From: Phanerodontia chrysosporium
Lineage: Eukaryota; Basidiomycota; Agaricomycetes; Polyporales; Phanerochaetaceae
Direction of reading: 5' to 3'
DNA: 64,000 bases
Assembly (NCBI GenBank): GCA_001910725.1
Contig: MJGA01000003.1
Span: forward strand, 2,418,001 to 2,482,000
Shown: positions 35,179 to 47,637 of the stretch, piece by piece
Layout: the number at the start of each line of letters is the position of its first letter
Numbering within the stretch: position 1 is the stretch's first letter
The notes under the pieces: model-generated
What the model saw: the letters and a program-made list of their open reading frames with translations, nothing else
Told to the model about the DNA's origin: nothing
The model's database searches: none
Position numbers and translations under genes: made by a program

Positions 35179-38100
35179 CTACGCGTGATTGGTCATGGCG
35201 TATAGCTTTTCTTTGTCCCCAGACGCGTCCACGAGCGACCTGAAGAAGCCAGCGGGGTTCCGAAGGAGCTCTGCCGGCGGGCCAAACTCGACCTGTCCAA
35301 GTATGAGAGGGATATGATGTGGGAGCGAGCGATGACTTACGATGCGACCTGCGTCAAGGACCATCTGCAGCACAGTCAAAATGAGCATGTGGAACGGCAC
35401 GACGAGGGTGCAGGAAATGCGTACAATTTTGTCCGAGTCCATGATAGTCTGCAAACGGTGGGCGATCGTGAGCAGCGTCACATCCTTCGCGACCTCTTTG
35501 CGCAGTGACTCCTGTATGACCGTGTCCGTGTCATAATCTACCGCCACCAAGATCAGCCCCCGACACACAAGCACGCCTGTCTCCGAGACGTACCAATCGC
35601 AGACGTCGCCTCGTCGAGGATGAGCAGCTTGCTCCGGCGCACGATCGCGCGCGCGAGGGCGATGATCTGGCGCTGCCCGACGGAGAGGTTCCCGCCGCCG
35701 CTCGCGACGGTGCTGTCGAGCGTCAGGCGGCCCTCATCGCCCTCGTTCTGCAGCGAGAAGAGCCCTGCGGCGCGGAGCGCCTCGTTCAGCACCGCGTCGT
35801 CATGCTGCCCGAACGGGTCGAGGTTCTCGCGGAGCGTGCCCGAGAGGAGCTCCGGCTGAGGAGGTATGAGTGCCTAAAATGGTGGTGTGGGGGCGCGGAC
35901 GTACCACTTGCGGAATGATGGTCACGTTCGAGCGCAGTGCATCGAGGTTCACGGAGTCCGTGGGCAGGCCGTCGTAGTAGACTTTGCCTTCCGTGGGGAT
36001 GCAACGGAGGAGTGCCAGGGTGAGCGAGCTCTGCAATATCGTCAGGACAGGTTATTAGAGCGGAGGATGGCTTCCTGACCTTGCCGCTTCCGGTACGGCC
36101 GACTGCAGATGGAAAAGGTTGAGCAGAAGTACGGACGTGTAGCAGGGCACCTACCTATGCCAACACGCTCTCCAGACTTCACCTCGAACGAAATGTCATG
36201 GAGCACCTTCGGTCCATCCTGCGCCGGGCCGTCAGCGAAGATTTCTCAGAGGCGGTTGAGACGAACCTCGGAATAGCGTGCGGAGAGCTTCTCTACTCGC
36301 AAGGATCCGCTCGCAGGCCAGTAAGCGGGAGGAACACCTGCCTCCGTAGGCTTGGGCTCCTGCTCTATAACCAGGTACTGCTGGATGCGCTCCAAGCTAA
36401 AAGAAGCGCGATTTCAGCATATGTACTCGTCATGCAGAGGACAGTCACGGACCTGTTGCCTGTGAAAGCCTAGTGAGACAACGCAGAAACCTCAACGAAG
36501 TGACATACCTTCAACTTGAAAGTCATTCACCACGCGGATCAGCACGAGCATGATGTTGCATAGCCCGACTATACAGTATAAAGTTAGCAGCTAAGTAAAA
36601 ACTCTGGACGTAACGCACGCACCTGCTACAGACAATGAGAAACCAGTCTCGGAGGCGTCCCGATGGGTACCGTATATCATGTACGCAGCGAGCGAAGACG
36701 CAAAGACGCCGGCTAGACCCTCAGCACGCACGGATATCCACCGATTGAGGTTCCTGTATACCCTGGAGGCCACTGTGAGTCTGTCAATCCTGCGGTAAGA
36801 CTCCTGCCTGAAGGCCTCTTGCGCGCCGTACGCGCGAATTGACACTGAATGAAAACGATCAGAAAAGCGTCGGCAAGAACGGCAACGTCACTCACCGAGG
36901 CCGGCGACAGCGGCACCGACATGGCCCATGACCGGGGCCTTCGCATTGCTCATCTCACGTTTTACGGACAGCTGCGCCTTCATGTAGAACTGACAGAGTG
37001 CTCCTCCGAGAATGGTGAGGATGGCGCCTGGGCCCGCGAATGCGGGAGAGATCACGGCGATGGCGGCGAATTTGAGCACTACATCGCCGCAGAGGTCGAT
37101 GAGGAAATAGAGGCTGTTGGCGACTTTGTCGTCAACTGGGTACCCATAATCAGATTCACGAAATCACGCGGATATGTAAGACGTACCGGAGGCGATATCC
37201 TGGGTGCAACGAGCGATGATACGAGAAGAGGGGGTTTTGTCTAACCATCTAATAAACGAGTGTTCAGCGGCGCCTATTGTTATCGACATGGCCGTCACAT
37301 ACCTCATCGTCGCATTTAGGACGGTGTTGATCAAGACCCGGTGGATTATACGTGACGCTCGTAGGGTCCCATACATGAATATGGTGTAGCCAATAGACAT
37401 GAACAGCAGCGCAGACGAGATGACTCCGATGTAAAGCGACAGGTAGCTGTCAACGATCGTTCAGCTTTGGGAGACGAATCAACGCTCGGCTAAGCACTCA
37501 CTAAAGCACAGGAACCTGCGTCGGGTCGCTGTAGCGTTCGTACTGCCTGGCCCACAATCCAAGCACCCAAGAATCTGTGATAGCTGCAGCACGACTCGCC
37601 AGCATGGCGCCCATGAATGCGATCCAGAACAGAGGGAGTAGCGTGGGGCTAGCTGTGTTGAGCAGCAGAATCTTCACTGCAAATGCTATTCAGAAACGCA
37701 CAGTACACAGCAACGGGGAAACTCACAAGCAGACCAGCCGACATGCCCCTCGCCGACCTCCTCTGCCACGGTCAATTTTCCGGTGACTTTCTGTTCCGCT
37801 GTCTCAGGCTTAGGCTCGTCTATAGCCTCGTCAGCCTTCTTGATCTGTGACCTCTCTTTGGCGGCATAAGCTGCCAGCTTTGCATCCTTCTCGAGTGCGC
37901 TGGAGAGCGTTCCTTGGCTCTTGATCCGCCCATCCGTGCCCAATGAAACGACGAACTCGGCGATCGGTGCAGCGAGTGCCACATTATGTGTCTAAGCGAT
38001 CCTGTTCGGGTCAACTTCGAGATACTGAAAAGGCACCACTTACGACCAGAATGACTGTTCGCCCTCGTACAAGGTCTCCCTGGAAGCATTCCTCCACAAT

Positions 38101-41100
38101 AGACTGCGCGGTGTGGACGTCGAGAGCAGCAAGAACCTGGGGAATTTGTGTGAGACATCGAATGATCTATAAATCGAGAGCACTGACATCGTCCAAAAGC
38201 AAGATATCCGCTTTCGAGTAGATTGCGCGAGCAAGAGTGATACGAGCCTGGCCAGAGTTTGTAAGCATTTCGCCTACACTTCGGAAGGCACCTTGGCAAA
38301 TTACCTTCTGGCCACCGCTGGAGCGAACGGTTAACGAAAGAAACTCAAGTGCAATGGCGGCTGCATACCTGAGCGTAACTCCTCTTTCACCAACCTCGGT
38401 CTGATCTCCGCATCAAACAAAGACAGATCACGCTCCAATGAACATTGTTTGATGACTTCGAAGACAGATTAGATACTCGACAAACGTGACATGCGGAGAG
38501 ACACACCTTTATCGTACCGCTCTTGCTCCAAGGGAGACCCAAACAAGATGTTGTTCTACAGAGAATGGGTCGTCTGTTGGGATTTTGCAAGTCACTGTCT
38601 GTACTCACCTGAATGGTCTCATTAAGAACCCATGATTCCTGTGCGTGATAGGCAACTCCGCCCTCACGAGGAAGGCTGACGTAGGAGTTAGGTCCCATTG
38701 GAAGGTAATGCATTTCGCCTATGCACGTTGTCAGCAAGAAAATGTCAGTCCCTAGACGGTTAGACTGACCAAGAAGTGCCATGAGTAACGAAGTCTTCCC
38801 GCTGCCTGTAGGTCCTACGATGAGATTGATATGACCTCGCTTGAATATCAGCTCCTCATCGATGTGCAGCTTGAACTGGCGGCGCGACGACCCAAGCGTA
38901 GCGCTACCTGCTTGCTCGACATCCCAAGTGAAGGAAGCTTCCCGGATGCCAACAACCGTGGGATCAGGGGCAGAGGAAGCAAACGCTTGCTCATCCTTAG
39001 ACTCAGTGAAAAAGTCAAGGAGTTCAGTCTTAACAAAGCAGCAAGTAAGAGAGATGCCTGGCGTCAACGAATTAATTTATGTTACCTTCCGCAGGAAGTC
39101 AGTAATCCTATCCAGGCTGACTTTCGCTGAAGGAACGATCAGTGATCGCATTGAATTGATGCTTCTACCGGAGACACGCACCTTGAATGCACATGGGAAT
39201 AGACCAGGTACATCCTCTGAAATGACCTTGCAAAGTCTGGAATACCGACATGGATGAGAAGACTTTCGAAGCTGGTAATATCAGTGCATAAGCAATGAGG
39301 CAAACTGAGAGTTTGGGGAAGGCCCACCCGTCAGTTCGCCTTTGACGATCAGAGCCTATGAACGCGAATTCAGTACGGATACGAAAATACTTCAGTATCA
39401 GCAAGCGTACATATGTCGCAAATGTCACAACCATCGTCATGAGGGGAATGAGATTGCTATGATTAAGTCAATTTACGGTCATTTGCACCCGAAGAGCTCG
39501 GACTCACTTGCTAATGTTGTTCACAAGCGTGAGTATCCTAAAACGACGAAGTGCCTGCAGCTCTTCCTGACGTTTCTGCTCGATCCGATCGCTAATCTTG
39601 TGTTCCCATCCGAAGAGTTTGACCATCCGAATAGCACTACCCATGACTGAATGAATGTCAGATTGCGAGCTTAGTGCCGTGTTTTTAACTGCGTACTTTC
39701 TGATATGACTCCCACCCGAGCATCGCTCTAGAAACAAAAAATGTACGATTCAGTTCAGTTGAATTGCGTCGATATACCGAGAGCAGCCGGTTCCCCACCT
39801 TCGCCATCTTCTTGACCTGTAACAAACGAGAGTACTTCGCGATGACACCCGGGATAAACAACATGATGATCATGGTACCAACTCCCACCAAAGCGCTGTT
39901 CATGGTCAAAGCCGGTCCTTGATGACAAGAAGTCGAACACACCTCCATCCCAGGATCACGTACAAGAATATAAGGCTGACAATGATTTGCAATGGTGTAA
40001 ACCAAGCTGGAGCGCATCTAAGTTAATGTCAACTGTCGTTCATAACGCTTGCTACGCACCGACAAGAATGAAGGTATGCCCCGCTTCGAGACTGTTGACA
40101 TCTGTGGTCATCATGTTGTTGATCTTGCCGATCATGCTGCTATCCTTGCGACTGGGAGCGGGAGCTTTGTCGGTGTCCTTGTCCTTAGAGGGTGTTGCTG
40201 CCGTGCTGCTTTCCGCGGTCGAACTTTCACCACCACCTGGCGCCGGCCCCTCGCTGTCCGGCCCTTCTGCGGTCGCCTCCTCAGTAGCCGTTACTTCCGA
40301 GGTTGAAGGTGTCGCGGTCCCGCTCTTGTCGGCCTCCTGGACGGGGGAAGCATTGACATCCGCCTTTAGCCTGATCCGCAACGCATGCTCGAAGATGAGT
40401 TGGATGATTGTCCCCTGCGCCTGCGCGAGTACACGAAGCTGAAGACAACGACTGGTCAGATGTGAACGTAAATGCTATGCGGTCGATGACATACCACGAC
40501 GAACATATACCGACCGGCCACGATGCTGCTACCAACCATTCCGAAGAGGAAGACGAGGACCCAGACCCACGGCCGCATCGTGGCATCGGCGCCCCCTGTT
40601 TCCAAATAGCTGTCACGACGTTGAGATGGACATCCACCACGAACATTATAGTTAGGCGTACTGTAGAATCCTGTTCGTCGCTATGGGCATGGCGAAGCTT
40701 ACAGGAACCTTCACTGTGATGTTAAACCATATATTTAGAAGGCTGTAGTATCCGTTGCTTACCAGCAAGCTCAGCATGGTCCAGAGTTCAACATACTCCC
40801 ATTCTGCAAACAATTAGCGGTAATTCTGTCATATTTGATGAAAACCTTAACTGTATAGTCTCATCAATCCCCAGAAAATATGCCGACTCGACCGAGAATC
40901 TAGAGGGTCCAGATACTGATACAGAGTCAGCAGCGACATACCGCTGAGCACTATAGCGACTCACAGGGAAGCTCCTTTTTGACATGTACTTCATCCGCTC
41001 GTAGTCACACAGAGGCGGCAGCTGTTCTGAGGTGAGGTGAGGTGACCGATACCCAGCCCAGATGATCGGATCCAGGAAACTGTATACCAGCAGAGACAGG

Positions 41101-41928
41101 ATGGAGCAGGTCTGCTCTGGATTCGGCGTCGGCATAGGGTCCTGCACGATCGGTTAGAATATCGTGCAATAAATCTGCCACGGGCCGACTCACATTCGGA
41201 TCATAGGGAACGTATTTCCGAGGGAGCGTGAGCGGCACAACAACCGCTGCGACGGAAAGGAGTGCGAAGCTCGCCCAAAAGAGCACGGTTTGTTCATCCG
41301 CCGGGACGAGATAATACGTCGCAAGCGGCCAGATATCTCGGTATACGTAGACAAACCAGGTCGCCGACAGCACGAAAGTAAGATGCCCCGATGTAGCCTC
41401 GTTCCATGTCGGAGACGCGATGGACAGGATGGCTAGGACAGCGATATACGCCTAAGACACGGTCAGCGTTGCCGCACGCGGAGATTCATCGGCGGTGGAA
41501 AACTGACGTATGTGGCAAAGAAACAAAGCGTGAGCCAGGTCGGAGCTGGAGAAAAGGTCAAACTGTATATGGATATGCTGAGAAGCGCGAGGCAAGAAAG
41601 CATCCGGAGCACGTTGAGTGCTACAGCTGTCGGGCCGCCGAGGCCTGTGACATAACCTCTGAGCGACGACGGGTGGTGCTCGCCGTCATGGCCATCCACA
41701 ATGCCAGTAGCCTCGAGGGGCTTTTTCTGTACTCGAGTTGCCACGAGTTGTGCGACGCAGACGAATAGAGACACGCCTCCAGCGCAGACGGGCACATAGA
41801 GTGACTCATCGGAGAGCCACGGAGGAGGCATAGCGCTGTGGTTCGTGTATGGTCAACTCGTACTCTTAGCTTTATAGCGAAGGCGGAGCTTACGCGTCGA
41901 GGCCGCGATGCGCGACGCGCAAGTCCAT
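35179..41928 (-). CDS. Full-length ABCC (MRP) transporter, YBT1/VMR1-like, with a frame break in NBD1
   Basis: Paralog of the genes at 1-1750 and 17109-23362, with many exons. A short first exon (MDLRVAHRGLDA, 41928-41894) splices in frame to 41835 (alternative start 41831). The N-terminal helical region extends to about 41200; TMD1 has the same Ala/Thr/Glu-rich insertion (40110-40370). NBD1 has GPTGSGKTS (near 38800), HAQESWVLNETIQ, signature SGGQK|ARITLARAIYS across an intron, and ILLLDD. TMD2 lies at about 37680-36600. NBD2 ends with NLSVGQRQIIALARAIV, LLILDEATSAI and IAHRLQTIMDSDKI; stop TAG at 35179-35181. In NBD1 the stretch LFDA should continue GDQTEVGE as in the paralog, but one base is missing at the CC run 38408-38409, so the frame breaks just before the signature. 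If real, the protein is truncated; more likely it is a sequence error. Confidence 0.88.
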
Positions 41929-42530
41929 GCGGGATGCTTCGTCGAGGGTCGGAATCGAGGTTCGAGTCACAAAGAGTCTTTGCGGGGTATATATAGCCTA
42001 CGTTCGCGACCATGTCGACAATCAGCACGACGCATTCGGTACCTACTGTTCAGGACGTGATGGCACGGTTCGCGAGTCATGTTACAGTAGCGACTTTGAT
42101 CTTTCCACTCCGCGGCGGTTGTGCCCGCTCAGCGCCATGATAAGGCAGGTCCGTTAAGAGAACATGAAACGCAAAATGCACGAAAGGTCCGTGATGCTGC
42201 ATATGGACATGCGACGTCATGCGATAGCACGAACTGAATCTAGACTCTCAGCATTGAGCGCTGTGCGAGAGCTTGACAAAAGTCTGTGTAGACTGTAGGA
42301 CCGCACTAGACCGAGAATGGTCTGGACATCCCGTTAAACCAACCAAGAGCTGGCGAGGTGAAGTCAGCACTTGCGTTTTCTTCAAGGTTAACGATCTGCC
42401 AGTGTTCACGACGGACCTGCACGACTTGAGACACATAGATCGGATGGTATGTTGAAGTGCAGAGTCCGGCCAAGGAGGAAATGCAGAGTTGCATGTAATA
42501 TTATGATAGTCTATCCACGCCACAAGTCTA
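41929..42530. other. Intergenic, no gene recognised
   Basis: About 600 bp: the upstream region of the ABCC gene plus the 3' side of RIP1. No coding or RNA signal is seen. Confidence 0.5.
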
Positions 42531-43595
42531 TCAACCAATGACGAGCTTGCCCTCGGCCTCGTTGAAGTCGTACTGAGGTACCTCGAGGTTGAGCTGGAGG
42601 AAACAGGTGAGCGGGGTTCAAGCGGAAGCGATTTGCTGCTTACAGGAGCTGGGCCCTTGCGGATACGACCGGCTGAAAAAGGTATAAGCGTCCAGAATGG
42701 CTAGTGGAATCATGAGGTAACGCACAGATGTCGTAGTGGGAACCGTGGCATGGGCAGAACCTACGCAGCAAGATGTGAATATCAGTTCACTTCCAATTGA
42801 CAAGGAACCAGTGTACGCACCATCCTCCGTAGTCACCAGCCTCGCCAATGGGCACGCAACCCAAGTGGGTGCAGACACCAAGCATGACAAGCCACTCAGG
42901 CTTCTTCGCACGCTGCTCGTCACTCTCGGGATCACGCAGGCTCTTCCAGTCGGTGCTCCGCGCCTCCTCGATCTCATCCTGGGTGCGGTGACGGATGAAG
43001 ACGGGCTTGCCACGCCACTTGATGATGACGTTCTTGCCCTCAGGAATGGTGGCAAGGTCGACCTCAACCTTGGCAAGCGCAAGGACGTCTGCGGATGCGG
43101 ACATGGTGGCAAGGAACTCCGTGACGGTGGACTTGGCGACGCTCGCAGAGAGAACACCCATGGCACCAATCATGGCGTAGGCGACGCCGCGGTTGCGCAC
43201 GGGATCCTGCGCCTCGTAGTTCGAGAAGTCAGGGACCTGAGGCGCATCGCGGCGGACGGCAGAGGTGGACAGGAAGCGCTGCTGGAAGTCGCCGGTAGAC
43301 TTGGCTGCAAAGCGGATTGAATCACTCCAGCGCATACGGCCAGGCCAAAACGCAACGTACGGCTCGCAAACGTCTTCTGCACGAGGCCCTGCGAGGACAG
43401 CTTCAGGCTGCTGGCGAACTTGGCGGGGATGTCAGAGCGGGGACCCGCGGCATGGCCATGGCCTTCATGGTGTTCGCCCTGAGTCGCGGCACGGGCCTGA
43501 AGGTTGAGCAGCGACGCGGCCGGGACACCACTGGCGGCCGTGCGCACTGTCGGAGGGAGAGTAAAGGCTTTTTTGAGGACGGCAGAGGACGCCAT
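42531..43595 (-). CDS. RIP1: Rieske iron-sulfur subunit of mitochondrial complex III
   Basis: The ubiquinol-cytochrome c reductase Rieske protein, which passes electrons from ubiquinol to cytochrome c1 in the inner membrane. Exons 43595-43361, 43304-42821, 42760-42726, 42672-42644 and 42593-42531 join to 281 aa. The N-terminus is a long Arg/Ser/Ala-rich mitochondrial presequence region, longer than in yeast. One membrane anchor follows (AYAMIGAMGVLSASVAKS). The soluble domain carries both [2Fe-2S] boxes, CTHLGCVP and CPCHGSHYD (Cys and His ligands present; box II lies in its own small exon), then GRIRKGPAPLNLEVP. The 56 bp intron 1 has a strong GTACGT donor and restores phase, which fixes the junction after KTFAS. 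It is one of two respiratory genes within 4 kb on this strand (with COX19). Confidence 0.96.
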
Positions 43596-43852
43596 GGCGA
43601 ACGAGAGTGTGAGCTCAGCGCGGTTGGCAGTCCGCTCGAGCTCACTCGCGGTTCCCCTCAAAGTTCACACGGTCACGGACCCGATCCGCTCCGCGTAACG
43701 CCGTCCACTCAAAGCCCATCCATTTGAGAAAATCCGCGAAACATTGTCAAAAATTCTACAAAATACTCTACACCCATGCGTGCATTATATAGTACAGTGC
43801 GTCGCTACTCTATGTCCAGGCACCAGATACAGCAAAGAGAAAAAGAGTGTGT

Positions 43853-45484
43853 TCACGCAGAATCTCGCTGTCTGGCCAAGTGCTCATCTAAGCAGGCAAG
43901 AACACGCTGCTTCGGGTACTTTGGAGCCGCAGGTAGATTCCGCTGCTTGACCAACCGGCGGATAGAATTTGGGTCTGTGCATGCGTCAGCTTTCGTGATC
44001 AATAAGGCACAAACATGAACCTACAGTCTGTGATTATCCCGTCAACTTTCCAGTCGAGGAGTTGTTCGACGATGTTATTGCGATTGACCTGAGCTACTGT
44101 TAGCGTATGCACGTGCGCACAGAGATACGCACTCACCGTCCACGGTTTAATTTGCAACCCCAAACTGTGCGCCTCGTCCACCATGACCTGAAACAGAGCT
44201 CAGCGACGCGTTTTCCTCTGTCCGACGGGGTACTCACTTTCGTCGTGAACGGCATGTAGCCATCCATCGCCGGGTCTGGTGCATGGCTTTGCGAAGACAT
44301 GGCCGCGGGTGACAAGATATCAGCATGAATGTAACGCGCAGCTTGAGCGACTTTCTGCTCGAAAGATGGACCAGGGAATAAATCGAGGTCTAGACCGGCC
44401 AACCAAGGTGTTGTGGTATTATCTGGACCGTTCGCTGTGGTCCACTCTATCAGAGCGGAGGTGACGATAGACGGATCGCGTTTCTAGTTGTAGACGTTAG
44501 CAACCCGCCTGGACCGGAGGACCGACGCAATACCTTCATCTGAATAAGCGTTCGCCAATCGAAGCTCTGGTACTGTAGGCCACAGGTACAAGTTAGAATC
44601 AGCAGAGGTAGATATCACAGACACGAACCGTTATAGACGCCTTGTACGGACTACTGGCGAATAACGCGTACTGCTTTTCGACGAAATCGTCCACGCCACG
44701 AGTCTGGTTTGGGAATCTGGCATTGATTTTTGACTCGATATTCCAGAGAATCTGGTGAGAAGGGTCTGCGCATTCGACAAAATCGAACACCTCTTCTAGG
44801 GTGGATATCTTCGTCCCTGGGTATGTAAGCTGTAGTGCTGGTTTTCTGTGAGGCGGGCACGTCGATCGCCAGCCACAGCAACATACGAAAGTTATCGAGC
44901 CTCTTCGAGCCGCAATCAAGAGTCTTCAGCTGCGCAAGGGTGAGGTTGGCAATGAATTTTCCGACGTAAGGGAAGTCCGGGTCGCCTGGCGTCTGCACAT
45001 GCTATGAGTTACTTTGGCACAACGGAACCGCTGGAGCAATTACCGCAGGAGCTGTATCCTTGCACTTCTCCTCCGTGATGTTTTCGTCATGCCAAACGAC
45101 AACCACACCGTCCTGCACCACTGTATCAATACACGAAGATGAGGAAATGTCCATCAGACGCACCTTGGTGATGCCATTGTCCAACTCTAGCGTTGTAGCG
45201 CCATCTATGAGACCCCTGCCCCGGTGTCAGCCTTCCTCATTGCGTCTACAACGTCCGGACCGACCAAGCGAAGCTAGGCAGCGTGTTCTCTATGGTGTTT
45301 CCTCGACCCCCTCTATGTGCCTGTCGATCGACGAGTCAATGACTCACCACGGACACAATCAACCAGGAGGCTCGCTTACCTGCACATCAAAGAACCCAGA
45401 CTTGGACAGGTGCATGCCAGGGAGCCCGGCAAGCGAGATCGCGTGTCCAGCAGCGATGAAGGCCAACTGGCCGAGTGGACGCAT
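43853..45484 (-). CDS. Glycerophosphodiester phosphodiesterase (GDPD family), probably secreted or membrane-anchored
   Basis: Hydrolyses glycerophosphodiesters to glycerol-3-phosphate plus an alcohol (family role). Exon 1 (45484-45380) encodes MRPLGQLAFIAAGHAISLAG, a plausible signal or anchor sequence. Exon 2 (45320-45265) has the catalytic AHRGGRGNTIENTLPSFAW with the general-acid/base His and Arg-Gly. Exon 3 (45215-45164) gives TTLELDNGITK, carrying the metal-binding Glu/Asp. Exon 4 (from 45112) has DGVVVVWHDENI with the second catalytic His. Then come LDCGSKRLDNF, ISTLEEVFDF, WNIESK (a further Glu ligand) and VDGIITDC near the end. The stop TGA at 43853-43855 follows a short basic tail. 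It resembles the fungal PLC-like phosphodiesterases. Exon joints 5 and 6 are approximate. Confidence 0.88.
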
Positions 45485-46222
45485 GAGGGCGACTGTCGTG
45501 GGCGAGACGGAGGGTCAGTGCGGGCCCCGCGGGGTCGATATAGGCGTACGCACACCGCATCGCGGGCGACTCGACGGGTGGGTCAGCACGGCGGCGGGGA
45601 CACGTTCAACAGAGCTAGGCGACGTCGCGACGAACGTTCATCCTCCCGCTCAGCGACCACGCTCCGGAAAGGGAAGGCAACGCTCGAAGCGCCGTGAGTC
45701 CCGCCCGGGCCAGGATTCCCAGGCTCCCCCCTGTGGAGAACGGCGAGCTCGGTATTGGACACCGCGTCGCACGTTCGACGGAGGCTCTTCCAGCCACGAC
45801 CTCCGAGATCGACGCTCACTCAAAGTTTGGCCCGGGTAGTGCGTCATACGGAACAGAGTAGCATGACTCGAGGTTCGAAGGCGTTCGCTCCGGGGTCGCC
45901 CAAAAAACCTTCAGAGGCCTTCAAGAAACCTTGTACGACCGACACAGAAGGATTTCACTCTGGGAGTTTTGTACCTGCTAGATAGGAAGCGTTCGCACAG
46001 GAAGGAAGAGATTCAACCAGGCGGATGTAGTGACACCAAGAGGACTCACCTGGACCGTTCGAACTATTCATCATGCCGTAACAGTATCTCTCGTGCCAGT
46101 GCTCGCATGTCCATGTATCAATCTCTGCTTCAGCTCACGTTCCACAGCACACCCTTGACCGGAGATAAACGGCACTCGTAACATGAACAGTCGTGTAGTG
46201 TACATGATACACACTGTGTGAG
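45485..46222. other. Intergenic, no gene recognised
   Basis: About 740 bp: the GDPD upstream region and the COX19 3' region. GC-rich open frames at 45500-45840 on both strands lack any motif and look like chance frames. Confidence 0.5.
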
Positions 46223-46713
46223 CTACGATGGTCTTGACGGCGCAGAAGGTGGAGAGCTTTGGTCGGACTGGCTTGCTTTCTGTGTGGCCTCTTTCGAATC
46301 GCCGGAAAGGTTGGCCAAGCCCAAGTTCTTCCAATCGTCACGGTCCATGAGACCCCTGCAGGCGTCAGTCAGCGCATCGCGTGGGAGCAGACAAGGAGGA
46401 CGCACTTGTTCATGCGGCAGTCCAAGTAATCTCTGTTCAAGGCTCGGCATGGTGTGGAGTTGCTGCCGTTCTTTCGCAGACAGTCAAGGTATACTTTCAT
46501 GTACTCCTTACATTCGCCTGTAACACGTCTAAGACAAGCTTCTCGACGTGACCCAAAGAACGCACCATAGTGGTCTAGAGGAAAGGAACCCCGGTCCTTC
46601 GAGCCAGAATATGTCAAATCCCTCTGCTTCGACCTCTAACGTGAGAAGGAGAAGCGCACTGGAGGAGACGGTGTGAAGCCAGTGGATATCGAGGGAGGTC
46701 TTCCGAAGGACAT
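46223..46713 (-). CDS. COX19: Mitochondrial intermembrane-space copper/assembly factor COX19
   Basis: A small twin-CX9C (CHCH) protein needed for cytochrome c oxidase assembly and copper delivery. Exons 46713-46660, 46596-46566, 46517-46406 and 46355-46223 join to 109 aa. The family signature PPDRGSFPLDHYGEC precedes both motifs: C-KEYMKVYLD-C and C-RALNRDYLD-C, each with nine residues between cysteines. KGLMDRDDWKNLGL closes the conserved part. A Ser/Pro/Gln-rich tail of about 30 residues extends beyond yeast COX19. Start: the ATG of MSFGRPPSIS. All joints are in phase. Confidence 0.95.
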
Positions 46714-46969
46714 GTCGCGCAAAGTTTTCGATAATTATTAGAGCCCCAGGCAGATAGATATGAAGTACAAGGATATCGTGGTCGGGAGGGAGAGGCAATT
46801 GTAGAGTAAAGAAGGAAGATGCCGGCAGAGGGCGGGTCGGCCATCAAACGCAGGGGCTTGGTGGCGGCACCGAATCCAGGATAGGAAACTTCCATCTGCA
46901 CCTGAGAGGAATTCCGAATTCACAATTCGGAATTGCAGAGCGCCTTGTATATATGACTAGTATCAGGTA

Positions 46970-47606
46970 TCAGGCCTTCGCCTCCTTGCCTTTGCCCCCC
47001 GCATCCGCCTCAGACACGTCCTCGGACTCATCGCCAGTTTTCCCAGTTGAAGACCCGTCGTTCGAACCCTCGCCCGACGAACCCGCCTGCGTGGGCGGCT
47101 CTAGATTTGGCGCAGGTCCGCCGTAGCGCTTGGACTTCAACATAACGATCTCCTTCAACCAGCCGTTCTCCCGCCTCAGCTCGGCGGCCTCGCGCTCGAG
47201 CTCTTCCACACGCCCCGAGAGGTCTGTGATCGACCTCTCCAGGTTCAGCGTCCACTGTTTCTTTTTGACGCGGAAGCGCGCTTTCGTATTCCTCGTCAAA
47301 CAAACGTACGGCGACATCTGAACACTCTGACTTACCGGACGCTGCTGTGTTCCTCCTCCGCTTCTCCTCTGCCAACGCTGCTGCCGACAGGTCGGGATCT
47401 AGCCCCTCATTCCCGCTCACTGGCGATGGCGTGCTCATCGGCGGCTGATTTGTCTGCTCCGGCGATAGGGCGTCTCGCTGGAAGGCCATGGACGTTTCAA
47501 TGGGCGGGAGCGTAGGGAAGGGAGTAGACGAGAACGGTGCGTTCGATGACTGTGCATTCTGTTGCTGATGTTGCTGGGCTTGCAGGTGCGCCACCGCCGC
47601 TGCCAC

Positions 47607-47637
<31 letters not shown>

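Noticed and set aside
35179..41928. Calling the third ABCC gene a pseudogene
   Set aside because: Only one single-base break at a short homopolymer is seen, all functional motifs up- and downstream are intact, and similar breaks occur in neighbouring genes.
45060..45839. 259-aa plus-strand ORF
   Set aside because: It lies antisense to the catalytic exons of the GDPD gene and extends into GC-rich intergenic DNA without motifs.
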